NCBI RefSeq assembly: GCF_003182475.1
Contig: NZ_QGTS01000002.1
Span: 329,749-393,748, forward strand
Origin: Mangrovibacter plantisponsor
Lineage (GTDB): Bacteria; Pseudomonadota; Gammaproteobacteria; Enterobacterales; Enterobacteriaceae
DNA: 64,000 nucleotides
Direction: 5' to 3'
Shown here: one piece after another, positions 54,982 through 63,527 of the stretch
How the letters are laid out: the number at the start of each line of letters is the position of its first letter
How positions within the stretch are numbered: position 1 is the first letter of the stretch
Program-made: the position numbers and the translations under genes
The notes under the pieces: model-generated
Told to the model about the DNA's origin: nothing
What the model saw: only the letters and a program-made list of their open reading frames with translations
The model's database searches: none

Positions 54982-56313
54982 TTAGTGTTTTAAGGAACTC
55001 AGGTATTTTTGGTAATCCTTATCTGCATTTTCAGCCAGTTGCTGTGGCGTGATTTTATCGGCCATCAGTAGCTGTACATTCTGGTTGAGGGTGGTGAGCA
55101 TGGTAGGTGTTGCCCAGTCCAGGTAGTGGCCCAGCGCGTCATTCTGGTTCACTGTCACCCACACTTTATAGACATCGCTCAACAACGGGTTGTCTTTGGG
55201 TAACGTGGCGGAAGCAGAAGAAGACGCGGGCAGGAACCCGGCCTGCAGCCAGTCATTTGCCACTTTGTCGGAAACAATGTAGTTAATATATTTTGCGGCG
55301 GCATCCTGCTGGGCTTTGGTTTTCGCGGTGCTGGTAATGGAGAATGGCAGGTCAGTGCCGCCAACCATCAGCGGTTTTTTCACACCAGGGAATGCAGGCA
55401 GTGCAGCAAAATGAATGTCTTTATTGGCTTTAAACTGGCCCATGTACCAGGTGCCGCTGATAAAAAATGCAGACTGGCCATTCTGGAACAGGGTTGCGGC
55501 ATCATCGTGACCAATGCCCTGGAAACCCGGGAAGAAATAACCGTCGTGGTTCCACTTCTGCATTAACTGCGCGGCTTTTTCCAGTTTCGCGTCTTTAAAG
55601 CTGCCTCCCACATCATAAATCAGGTTATCGAGGGTTTTGCGCTCGCTGCTGTCAATCTGGTCTTCCCATAACGTACTGAGCATTTGCTGCCCGGCGTTAC
55701 CATCCAGCAACCCCAGCATCAGCCCGGCAGTGCCCTGTTGCTTGAGCTTCGCCAGTGCCTGTTCGAACTCTTCCATGGTTTTCGGCACCGGGATACCGGC
55801 TTTATCCAGCAATGCTTTGTTGTAATACAGGCCGACCATTTCACCCAGGCTTGCTACGCCATACAAATGACCACTGCCGAAGTCCTGCTTTTCAGACCAG
55901 CGGTTGCGTTTGAGGATGGAATCCGGAAAGCGGGTGGTCCACTGGTATGTGGCGGCGTAACCGTCCATAGGGACCAGTAATTTTTCTTTGACCAGGGCGC
56001 CCATATCACCGCCACCCTGGTTGACCTGGGCCACCTGGGGGCCATCGCCAGAAGAGAGTGCCAGCTTGAGTGGAATGCGGGTGTCTTCAAAGGCGTGAAT
56101 GGATCGGTTGATTTGAATACCCGGGTTGGCGGCGGTGAAATCTTTAATGGCTTTATTAATCACCGCGCTTTGTTCCGGGTAATTATAGATATCCCAGGCA
56201 CTGATAGTCAGTGTTTGTGCATGTAATGGTGCGGTTAACACGCTACAGGTGAGTGCCGCGAGTAAAGCGATACGTGTCTTGCGGGTAAAACGAACCTGAT
56301 GTGAATGACGCAT
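54982..56313 (-). CDS. Extracellular sugar-binding protein
   Basis: 443 aa, family 1 solute-binding protein with a signal peptide ([16 protein letters not shown], then [12 protein letters not shown]). Blocks [40 protein letters not shown] and [17 protein letters not shown] sequence ([13 protein letters not shown]) are typical of oligosaccharide-binding members. It delivers substrate to the two permeases and the ATPase encoded at 57490. GAGGTTTGATTC precedes the ATG on its strand. Confidence 0.92.
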   Translation of the reverse strand: MRHSHQVRFTRKTRIALLAALTCSVLTAPLHAQTLTISAWDIYNYPEQSAVINKAIKDFTAANPGIQINRSIHAFEDTRIPLKLALSSGDGPQVAQVNQGGGDMGALVKEKLLVPMDGYAATYQWTTRFPDSILKRNRWSEKQDFGSGHLYGVASLGEMVGLYYNKALLDKAGIPVPKTMEEFEQALAKLKQQGTAGLMLGLLDGNAGQQMLSTLWEDQIDSSERKTLDNLIYDVGGSFKDAKLEKAAQLMQKWNHDGYFFPGFQGIGHDDAATLFQNGQSAFFISGTWYMGQFKANKDIHFAALPAFPGVKKPLMVGGTDLPFSITSTAKTKAQQDAAAKYINYIVSDKVANDWLQAGFLPASSSASATLPKDNPLLSDVYKVWVTVNQNDALGHYLDWATPTMLTTLNQNVQLLMADKITPQQLAENADKDYQKYLSSLKH

Positions 56314-56872
56314 GAATCAAACCTCTTCTGGACACCAAACAAGGCCCGCCTCCGTGCATTATTGCTTTTGGCACTTCCCGTGCGCAGCGTGACACGATGC
56401 TGTAAATTGCATCATGTACTACACTTACTTTATATAAAAAATAAAGTCAAACGGCATTTTTAACAGGAAAATAACGTTATCCTGGTCACAGAAAAACTAA
56501 TGCCGGAGCAGGTGGTTAGCATATAAAACTGCTGTAATAGAGTAACGCCAGTAATATGGCTGGGTATTTTTTGTATTGTAAGGTGATTCTGTTGTGAAAA
56601 ATAATATCCTTTACAGTCAATGAGATAACATAATAATTTCCTATGAGTTATGCCAAAACAAGCCAGAAAAATTAGAGCGTAGAAAATAATGTGAGCAAAA
56701 TCAATGTTCCCTGCATGGTTGTTGAGTGCTAAATATAAGGGGAAACTCTTACTGGCAATTCTGGCGATATGTTCTACGGGCTAAAATAACCATGGAGGTA
56801 ATTATTCTATCTTGAAAAAAAAGTACGATTTAATTACCCTGGCATAATCCGCCAATAACCAGCGAGCGCTTC
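56314..56872. promoter_or_regulatory. Divergent control region of the GH28/ABC locus, with an operator-like palindrome
   Basis: About 560 bases without a gene. At 56427-56447, ACTTTAT and ATAAAGT form a perfect 7-bp inverted repeat with a 7-base A/T spacer, about 110 bases before the binding protein start. AT-rich inverted repeats of this kind suit ROK-family repressors (NagC/Mlc), and a ROK gene is nearby. The right-hand part is AT-rich and otherwise featureless. Confidence 0.5.
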
Positions 56873-57478
56873 ATGATGCCTGAATCCACCGATGTTATTC
56901 GTCCGGCGCGTGCCGAAGACCGCGCAGCGTTAAGCCGTATTTGCCTTGAAACAGCCAATGCCGGGAAAGATGCCACTGATTTATACAGCGATGGCGATTA
57001 CCCCGGTTTGCTGTATGTCCTGCCTTATGCGGAATTTGAGCCTGATTTCGCGTTTGTTCTGGAGATGTCTGGTGAAGTGGTGGGGTACGTGGTTGCCACA
57101 CCAGATACCGCAGCGTTTGAAGCCCGCCTGGCGCAGAGCTGGTGGCCAGTGTTGCAGGAGCGCTATGCACAGCGCACCAGTGAAGCACCACTGGATATGA
57201 AAGTGCTGGGGCAGATCCGGGCTCCGGGTAATGCCAGTGAAGAGCTGACAGGCCGCTGGCCTGCACACCTGCATATTAACCTGCTGCCAGTTGCACAGCA
57301 GGGCGGCTGGGGGCGGCGGCTGGTAACCCGGCAACTGGCTGCACTGCGCGATGCGGGCGTGCCCGGCGTGCACCTGGGCGTCAGCCTGCAAAACGAAGGT
57401 GTGTGCGCGTTTTATGAAAAAATGGGCTTCCGGCATATTTTCCGCCGCAATGCCATTTATATGGGTCAGGTGTTGTAA
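56873..57478 (+). CDS. GNAT family N-acetyltransferase
   Basis: 201 aa. The N-terminal IRPARAEDRAALSRICLE and acetyl-CoA loop QQGGWGRRLVTRQLAALRDA (about residues 142-161), GVHLGVSLQNEGVCAFYEKM and GFRHIFRR are standard. The length and LPVAQQGGWGRRL resemble GNAT enzymes found near glycosidases (O-GlcNAcase-type associated). It precedes the ATPase gene by 11 bases and is probably cotranscribed, so it may acetylate an imported amino sugar. Second ATG at 56876 is equally possible. Confidence 0.85.
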   Translation: MMPESTDVIRPARAEDRAALSRICLETANAGKDATDLYSDGDYPGLLYVLPYAEFEPDFAFVLEMSGEVVGYVVATPDTAAFEARLAQSWWPVLQERYAQRTSEAPLDMKVLGQIRAPGNASEELTGRWPAHLHINLLPVAQQGGWGRRLVTRQLAALRDAGVPGVHLGVSLQNEGVCAFYEKMGFRHIFRRNAIYMGQVL

Positions 57479-57489
57479 GGGGAGCGGAA

Positions 57490-58575
57490 ATGGCCAGTCT
57501 GGAACTGAAGAATGTGACAAAACGCTGGGATCAGGTGACTGTTATCCCGGGGCTGGATCTCACCATTAACAGTGGTGAGTTTGTGGTGTTTGTTGGCCCG
57601 TCGGGGTGCGGAAAGTCCACATTGCTGCGCATGATAGCCGGGCTGGAAGAAATAACGGAAGGGCAACTACTGATTTCTGGTGCAGATATGACGCGCCAGT
57701 CGGCCTCTGAGCGGGGCATCGCCATGGTGTTTCAGTCTTATGCGCTCTACCCCAATATGTCGGTGCGGGATAATCTGGCCTATCCACTGGAAATGGCGAA
57801 ACGGCCGAAAGCGGAGATTAACCGCAAAGTGGACGAGGTGGCGGCAAAACTGCACCTGACAGAATACCTGGGGCGCCTGCCGCGCGCACTGTCTGGCGGC
57901 CAGCGCCAGCGTGTGGCCATTGGCCGGGCGATTATTCGCGAGCCATCTATCTTCTTGTTTGATGAGCCGCTTTCCAACCTGGATGCAGAGTTGCGCCTGA
58001 AAATGCGCATTGAGATTGCCCGGCTGCATGAAGCGCTCGGTAATACCATGATTTATGTCACCCACGACCAGCTGGAAGCAATGACCCTGGCAGACCGCAT
58101 TGTGGTTCTGCGCCAGGGGAAAATTGAACAGACTGGCGCACCGCTGGAGATTTACCACAACCCCGATAACCTGTTTGTCGCCGGGTTTATTGGCTCGCCT
58201 AAAATCAATGTGTTGCCTGCCACGGTTACCGCGACAAAACCGGGTGAAGTGCAACTGCGGGTGGCAGATTTGGCGCTGGAGAACCTGGTGTGCCCGGTGG
58301 CTGAAGCGGTGGAAGAAGGGGAGACACTGTGGCTGGGCGTGCGCCCGGAACACATCATCTGCAAGGGTGAAGGAACCGCGCAATTCACCGCACCGGTTTC
58401 CTGGGTGGAAAAACTGGGGCACACCAATTATGTCTACCTGGATATTGGCCGGGAAGAGATGCTGGTGGTTGAGCTGCGTGACGGGGACAATGTTGAAACG
58501 CGCCAGGAGATGAGCCTGGCGTTGTCACAGCCCAGCCTGCTGCTGTTCCGTGAAAACGGGTTGCGGTTACGTTAG
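57490..58575 (+). CDS. Sugar ABC transporter ATPase (MalK/UgpC type)
   Basis: 361 aa. Walker A GPSGCGKST (about 36-44), Q loop FQSYALYPNMS, signature LSGGQRQRVAIGRAI, Walker B IFLFDEPLSNLD, switch His THDQLEAMTLADRI; C-terminal TOBE domains (about 240-361). It should energise the MalF/MalG-type permeases encoded on the other strand. AAGGGGAGCGGAA before the ATG. Confidence 0.92.
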   Translation: MASLELKNVTKRWDQVTVIPGLDLTINSGEFVVFVGPSGCGKSTLLRMIAGLEEITEGQLLISGADMTRQSASERGIAMVFQSYALYPNMSVRDNLAYPLEMAKRPKAEINRKVDEVAAKLHLTEYLGRLPRALSGGQRQRVAIGRAIIREPSIFLFDEPLSNLDAELRLKMRIEIARLHEALGNTMIYVTHDQLEAMTLADRIVVLRQGKIEQTGAPLEIYHNPDNLFVAGFIGSPKINVLPATVTATKPGEVQLRVADLALENLVCPVAEAVEEGETLWLGVRPEHIICKGEGTAQFTAPVSWVEKLGHTNYVYLDIGREEMLVVELRDGDNVETRQEMSLALSQPSLLLFRENGLRLR

Positions 58576-58604
58576 TGTTGAGTAGCTTCAGGCCTGGTAA
58601 ATAT

Positions 58605-58624
58605 AACCCGCCTTCTGGCGGGTT
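58605..58624 (+). repeat. Hairpin with GGCGGG arms, copy 1
   Basis: AACCCGCC and GGCGGGTT around TTCT. The 16-base core CCCGCCTTCTGGCGGG recurs exactly at 58765-58780. Confidence 0.75.
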
Positions 58625-58634
58625 GAGATTGATG

Positions 58635-58670
58635 AAAAAGAAGGGAAAAGCGTGGTTTTCCCTTCTTTTT
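58635..58670 (+). terminator. Strong terminator after the ATPase gene
   Basis: Perfect 15-bp arms AAAAAGAAGGGAAAA and TTTTCCCTTCTTTTT around GCGTGG; A/T ends let it work in both directions. Confidence 0.9.
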
Positions 58671-58681
58671 AGTTAGCAGCC

Positions 58682-58703
58682 GAAAATCAATGAATTGATT
58701 TTC
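58682..58703. repeat. 22-base palindrome
   Basis: GAAAATCAAT and ATTGATTTTC around GA, between the terminator and the end of the convergent ROK gene. Confidence 0.7.
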
Positions 58704-58764
58704 CTGGTTTTTATTGGGTGACATCCTCTCGTTATGTACGGATATGAGGTTTGTCATCAGACTC

Positions 58765-58780
58765 CCCGCCTTCTGGCGGG
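58765..58780 (-). repeat. Hairpin with GGCGGG arms, copy 2
   Basis: Exact repeat of the core at 58607-58622, touching the stop codon of the ROK gene. On the minus strand it may act as its transcript-end hairpin. Confidence 0.7.
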
Positions 58781-59899
58781 TTAGTTATCGTTGCGCTCGG
58801 CTTCGGCTTCTACAGAAAGCACATCTATCAGCCGGTCAACGGCGAGCCCGGCGGCGCCCAGTGCCCACATCCGGTTGGACTCCGTTAAAAATTGCAACGG
58901 GGTGAGTTGTGGGGTGAGTTTCAGCCGGTAAGTGTGGAAACTCTGGGTCACCTGGTCGAGCAAAATTCGCGAGGCCATTTGCGGCTCCATTGCCAGGTAA
59001 ACCACATCCGGGTCAAATGCCACAGCCAGGTTTGCCAGTGCACTGCCCAACTGCTCGCCTGCTTCCCGCAATACTTCCAGCGTTTGTGGGGAAGGGCGTT
59101 CATCAAGGGCTGCCAGGTGTGTTGCCCCGGTTTCAGCCAGCGCCCGCAGAATCGCTTTTGACGAAGCGGCATCTTCCAGCGTTCGCCCACTGCCATCGGT
59201 TAAGAAAGCATTGCCAATTTCCCCGGCTGTACCATGGCGGCCACGGTATAACTGGCGGTCTAGTATGATTCCCGCCCCAATGCCTTTGCCATAAGTGGCG
59301 ACAATCGCAGTGCGCGACTGGCCTAACTGGCCGAAAACCTGTGCCGCCAGTGCCATGGCGTTAGCATCGTTTTCAATAAACACTGGCAGGTGAAAGCGGG
59401 CCTGCAATTGTTCCACAACCGGTTCATTGTCCCAGTTCAGTACCGTGGAACGCACACAGTAGCCACTTTGTGCATCCACCAGGCCAGAAAGCGCCAGGCC
59501 AATGGCGCCAACATGCCTGTCACCCGTGGTTTTGAGAAATTTTGCCAGCGCATCACCTAACTGGCGAGGCGTCAGTTCACCTGATGGCATCTGCTGTTCC
59601 CCCACCAGGTTACCGGCGAGGTCTGTCATAACAATCAGGTTGCGCTCAGCATTAAGCTGGATACCAACTACATTGGCGTAATCCGGGTTAAGCCCTAACA
59701 AGGTTTTCGGCCGCCCCATGGAAACACGGCGCAGCCCCAGCTCCTGAATAATGCCCCGGTCAAGCAGGCGGTTGGTTGCCTGAGATACGGTGGACATACT
59801 CAGCCCACTGCGGACTTTCAGGTCAGACTGGCTGACGGGGGAAAGCTCAACAATCAGCCGTAAAATGCGGGTAGTGATGGAAGGCGCAGTCATCATCAT
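58781..59899 (-). CDS. ROK-family transcriptional repressor
   Basis: 372 aa. N-terminal winged helix (about 8-68, SPVSQSDLKVRSGLSMSTVS, QATNRLLDRGIIQ) joined to a ROK sugar-binding domain (IGLALSGLVDAQSGY, FIENDANAMALAA, GKGIGAGIILD). The Cys-rich zinc motif (CxCGxxGC) of typical ROK proteins is missing: after GTAGEIGN the segment FLTDGSGRTLEDAAS has no Cys. Probably represses the sugar locus around it and responds to its sugar or sugar phosphate. Confidence 0.88.
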   Translation of the reverse strand: MMMTAPSITTRILRLIVELSPVSQSDLKVRSGLSMSTVSQATNRLLDRGIIQELGLRRVSMGRPKTLLGLNPDYANVVGIQLNAERNLIVMTDLAGNLVGEQQMPSGELTPRQLGDALAKFLKTTGDRHVGAIGLALSGLVDAQSGYCVRSTVLNWDNEPVVEQLQARFHLPVFIENDANAMALAAQVFGQLGQSRTAIVATYGKGIGAGIILDRQLYRGRHGTAGEIGNAFLTDGSGRTLEDAASSKAILRALAETGATHLAALDERPSPQTLEVLREAGEQLGSALANLAVAFDPDVVYLAMEPQMASRILLDQVTQSFHTYRLKLTPQLTPLQFLTESNRMWALGAAGLAVDRLIDVLSVEAEAERNDN

Positions 59900-59973
59900 T
59901 AAGTTAACCAGAAGTCAGTAAGCAGGACGCCATGTTATTGGCACCTGAATTAACCCGGCCTGAAAATTTCACT

Positions 59974-60846
59974 TCAGGCACAAAGGTGGGCAAGGCGTAG
60001 TGCACCACTGAGGGCATCGCCCCCTGCGGGAACCAGCATGGCCTGGATACCCTCGCTGAGCCAGGGGTAAATGGGCAGCGCAAGGCCGCCAAGCATGGCT
60101 ACCGGGTAGCGCCCATTCTGGCTGAGGTTGCTAACCAGCGCGCTTACTTCCCGGGCACAGCAAGCCAGCAGGGCGACACCGTGGTTGTCTTGTTCACGGG
60201 CTGCCTGGAAAATTTGTGGTGCAAACTGGCCCCATTGTGCCGGTGTTGCCTGCACCGACCAGGCCAGCAAGGTTTCTGGCTGATTATCAAAATGAGCCAT
60301 CAATGCCCGGGTCAGTGGGGTGTGCTCCACCAGGTTTTCATGGGCTTTGAGCGCCAGGCGTAATGCCTGTTGCCCCAGCCATGCACCTGAGCCCTGGTCT
60401 GAAAGAGACATGCCCCAGCCACCCACACAGCGAAATTGCTGGCCGTCCCAGACCGCGCCCTGGCTCCCGGTTCCGGTTATCAATACGGCACCCGGTTGCC
60501 CATTGTGCGCACCAGGGCAGGCAATTTCGACGTCGGAAAATACTTGCCAGGATGCATACGCGTGGGGCCAGGCTTGCGCCTGCGCGCGTACACGAGAAAT
60601 ATTGCCTCCGGCAAGGCCCAGAACTACGTGGGTCTGCCCGGCTTCATGGGGGCCAAGCCCTGCGGCGTGAAGGGTTTCATCCAGCAACTGGCAGACTTGC
60701 TTCATGGCGCTATCGAACTGGCTCCAGATATTGGCCGGGCCGCCGCTACAGGCTGCCAGAACATCACCATTCTGGTTGGTTAACCGGGTTCGGCACTGTG
60801 TGCCACCACCATCGACGCCAATGAAATACGCTGTTTGCAATGCCAT
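59974..60846 (-). CDS. BadF/BcrA-type amino-sugar kinase
   Basis: 290 aa, ASKHA fold. Phosphate 1 motif GVDGGGTQCRTRL (about residues 9-21), phosphate 2 LITGTGSQGAVWDG, ADQGSG-like LSDQGSGAWLGQQAL and C-terminal LGGLALPIYPWL. This is the pattern of glucosamine/N-acetylglucosamine kinases such as GspK. It lies 74 bases upstream of the ROK gene on the same strand and probably shares its transcript. It would phosphorylate an amino sugar freed inside the cell. Confidence 0.85.
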   Translation of the reverse strand: MALQTAYFIGVDGGGTQCRTRLTNQNGDVLAACSGGPANIWSQFDSAMKQVCQLLDETLHAAGLGPHEAGQTHVVLGLAGGNISRVRAQAQAWPHAYASWQVFSDVEIACPGAHNGQPGAVLITGTGSQGAVWDGQQFRCVGGWGMSLSDQGSGAWLGQQALRLALKAHENLVEHTPLTRALMAHFDNQPETLLAWSVQATPAQWGQFAPQIFQAAREQDNHGVALLACCAREVSALVSNLSQNGRYPVAMLGGLALPIYPWLSEGIQAMLVPAGGDALSGALRLAHLCA

Positions 60847-61190
60847 TCTCCTGTTGATCAGTGCCGGCTTACCGCCACAACAGACCTGATTCTGAGCGAA
60901 AAGATAGGAGAAAAAAACTTAAATCGCAATAACAAATAAATATGTAACATCGATTTTATTTTTTATGTTTAAAAACAATTAGATAAAAAATAACTAAAAA
61001 TTGATGGTTTTTTGGTTGTTGACTTTAGTTTTTCTGGCGTAATAAGTTGGCGGTGTAAAATTAAACAACGGCGCAGCATAACACAGCGCGTCATCCCGTG
61101 AGCTGGTTCTGGCTGTTTTAGCTGGCAGAATACCGCCAGATGACCAGATTCTGAGTATCAGACATATTTCTTGAGCAGGCAGGGTTGAAC
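60847..61190. promoter_or_regulatory. Divergent control region of the kinase and oxidoreductase genes
   Basis: About 340 bases, very AT-rich from 60900 to 61020, no gene. AAATAAA near 60934 and TTTATTT near 60955 make a loose inverted pair that could be a ROK operator, but the match to the palindrome at 56427 is partial. Confidence 0.35.
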
Positions 61191-62342
61191 ATGAAAGTAG
61201 GCATTGTCGGGTTAGGGTTTCGTCTGTCGCATGTGGCAAAAGAGTTTAAGAAAGCCGACCCGGAATTCACCATAACAGGGTATGTCGACCCGGCTCCGGC
61301 CGGTTTACCGAACCTGGAAACCTTCGGTATTTCTCCCGGTAAGGCGTTTGCATCGCTGGATGAGATGCTGGCGGCTGGCGGGTTTGATCTGCTGATGGTT
61401 GGTTCGCCGAACTTTATGCACCTTGAGCATATTGAAGCCGGGCTGGCCGCGGGTTACACCGTGTTTACTGAAAAACCGGTAGTGACCAGCGAAGCACAGA
61501 GTATGGCGCTGGCGAAGCTGATTGCCCGTTATGGTGAAGATAAAGTCATTGTTGGCCTGGTGCTGCGCTACTCACCGCTATACCAGGACCTGGTGGCAGC
61601 CAAAGCGGCTGGCGAGTTGGGGGAAATTACCTCCATTGAAGCCACTGAGCATATTCCGCCTTTCCATGGGGCGTTCTTTATGCGCGACTGGCGGCGCTTT
61701 GAGCGCTATGCCGGGCCATATATTCTTGAGAAATGCTGCCATGATATCGACCTCTACCAGGGCCTGGTGGGCGAACGCCCGGTGCGGGTTGCCAGCTTTG
61801 GCGGGCGCAAGTCTTTTACCCCGCAGCATACGCCAACAGGCGAGGTAACAGCGGATTCCGCTGTGTACCACGAAAAACCCAGTGGCTGGTCCAGCACTGA
61901 GCATGTGTTCGACAGCGACGCAGACATTGTTGATTACCAGACGGCAATTGTGGAATACGCAGGTGGTGCCACGATGGCGTTTCACGCCAACCTCAATGTG
62001 CCGGATGAGTTCCGCCGTTTTTGTGTAATGGGAACGGATGGGCAGGCGGAAGGGGATTTTGTGCGTAACTATTTTCGTGTACATAACGCCCGTACCCGCG
62101 CTGCGCTGACGGATAAAACCTACGATGGCAGCGCATACGACGGCCACTACGGTGCCGATGCCTTAATGGCCGAAGAAGTAGTGCGCCACCTGAAACAAGG
62201 CACGCCGCTTAAGGTGTCTGTGGTGGATGCACTGGAAGCCGGGTTAACGGCCATCAAAATTGATGAAGCACGTAAAACCCACAGTGTTGTGGATTTAACC
62301 GCCTGTTGGGCCGAATTTGACAAGGCCCTGGGCCGGGCCTGA
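61191..62342 (+). CDS. Gfo/Idh/MocA family oxidoreductase
   Basis: 383 aa from the ATG at 61191 (GCAGGG upstream). Rossmann start MKVGIVGLGFRLSHVAKEF, signature EKPVVTSEAQS (about residues 97-107) with the catalytic Lys, GLVLRYSPLYQDL, and ILEKCCHDIDLY with the conserved His-Asp pair. Members oxidise or epimerise sugars with NAD(P). Divergent from the kinase gene, so probably in the same pathway, acting on the other sugar unit of the oligosaccharide. Substrate unknown. Confidence 0.87.
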   Translation: MKVGIVGLGFRLSHVAKEFKKADPEFTITGYVDPAPAGLPNLETFGISPGKAFASLDEMLAAGGFDLLMVGSPNFMHLEHIEAGLAAGYTVFTEKPVVTSEAQSMALAKLIARYGEDKVIVGLVLRYSPLYQDLVAAKAAGELGEITSIEATEHIPPFHGAFFMRDWRRFERYAGPYILEKCCHDIDLYQGLVGERPVRVASFGGRKSFTPQHTPTGEVTADSAVYHEKPSGWSSTEHVFDSDADIVDYQTAIVEYAGGATMAFHANLNVPDEFRRFCVMGTDGQAEGDFVRNYFRVHNARTRAALTDKTYDGSAYDGHYGADALMAEEVVRHLKQGTPLKVSVVDALEAGLTAIKIDEARKTHSVVDLTACWAEFDKALGRA

Positions 62343-62394
62343 CAGCAGTTTGATGTGATGTAGTTTGTAGTGAGCCGTACTGACTCAGGTTCAC

Positions 62395-63330
62395 TTATTC
62401 CCCTTGCTGCCCGGACGGGCAGCTTTTTTCTGCCTGTTTTTCTTTCAGAACCTGCTCTCGTGCCGATTGTACAAAATGCTTCAGGGTGTTCTGGCAACGC
62501 CGCTTCTGCCAACACAGAGTAAGCGTGGTGGTGGCCTGCGTATCCTCTAGTGGGCAATAGGCTACGTTTGGCGTCATGACAGAGCATTGTGTTTGTGGCA
62601 CCAACGTCACGCCCATTCCCATTGCCACCAGACCAACGGCGACAGAGACATCCCGGGTGTGCTGAATTTTCTGCGGTGTAAACCCAGCCCGATGGCAGGC
62701 GGCAAGGGCAGACCAGCCAAGACCTACACCGGGCGGGTCTTGCTGGATCATGAATGTCTCCTGTTCCAGCGAACGCAGAGATAATGGGCGGTTGATCAGT
62801 GCCGGGTGCGTGGAGGGTACAACCGCCACTAATGGCCGTGTGGCGACATCAAGGTAATCAAGCTCTTCACTTTGCGGCACGGGCAACCTCACCAGTGCAA
62901 TATCCAGCTGGTCGTCCATTAGCAGGCGAATCTGGTCATCTACGTTGTGCTCTTCAATTGCGATTTCAATATGAGGATTATGGTGGCGGTAACGGTTGAT
63001 TACGGCCATTAACCCGGGTTCCAGGATAGATGAACCAACATAACCCAGCCTGATCAGGCCGCGAAACCCTTTGCGCAGTGTGACGGCATGTTCCTGAAAA
63101 CGCTGGTAGTGGCTGACCGCCAGACGCGCCTGTTCCACAAGTTGCCCACCTTCCCAGGTTAACGCGACATTACGGCGATCACGCTGAAATAAAAGCATTC
63201 CTAGGCTATTTTCAAGGCTTTTGATGTACTGGCTGAGTGCCGGTTGGGCAATGTGCAGCACTTGCGCTGCCCGGCCAAAATGAAGCTCTTCAGCCAGCAC
63301 CACAAAAGCCTGCAGGTGACGATATTCCAT
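62395..63330 (-). CDS. LysR-family transcriptional regulator
   Basis: 311 aa. N-terminal helix-turn-helix MEYRHLQAFVVLAEELHFGR, AAQVLHIAQPALSQYIKSLE, then a periplasmic-binding-protein-like effector domain (IRLGYVGSSILEPGLMAV, MIQQDPPGVGLGW). Divergent from the UbiD-type gene, the standard arrangement for regulators of hydroxyarylic acid decarboxylases, so it probably responds to a phenolic acid. Confidence 0.88.
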   Translation of the reverse strand: MEYRHLQAFVVLAEELHFGRAAQVLHIAQPALSQYIKSLENSLGMLLFQRDRRNVALTWEGGQLVEQARLAVSHYQRFQEHAVTLRKGFRGLIRLGYVGSSILEPGLMAVINRYRHHNPHIEIAIEEHNVDDQIRLLMDDQLDIALVRLPVPQSEELDYLDVATRPLVAVVPSTHPALINRPLSLRSLEQETFMIQQDPPGVGLGWSALAACHRAGFTPQKIQHTRDVSVAVGLVAMGMGVTLVPQTQCSVMTPNVAYCPLEDTQATTTLTLCWQKRRCQNTLKHFVQSAREQVLKEKQAEKSCPSGQQGE

Positions 63331-63527
63331 AATGCGCTCCGCAAAGAAACTAATAAAAATCCCTTATCAAAATGAGGGGATATGTTATTGGACAATTATC
63401 ACATAACACTTGAAACTGAAAAGCAAGTCTGGTGCGGATTTATTTAACATATTGAAATAATTGTTATTAATTCCAGTAAGCCAGCATTGTCCTGCCAGGT
63501 TATGGCAATTGTTATGTGAGGTTTTTT

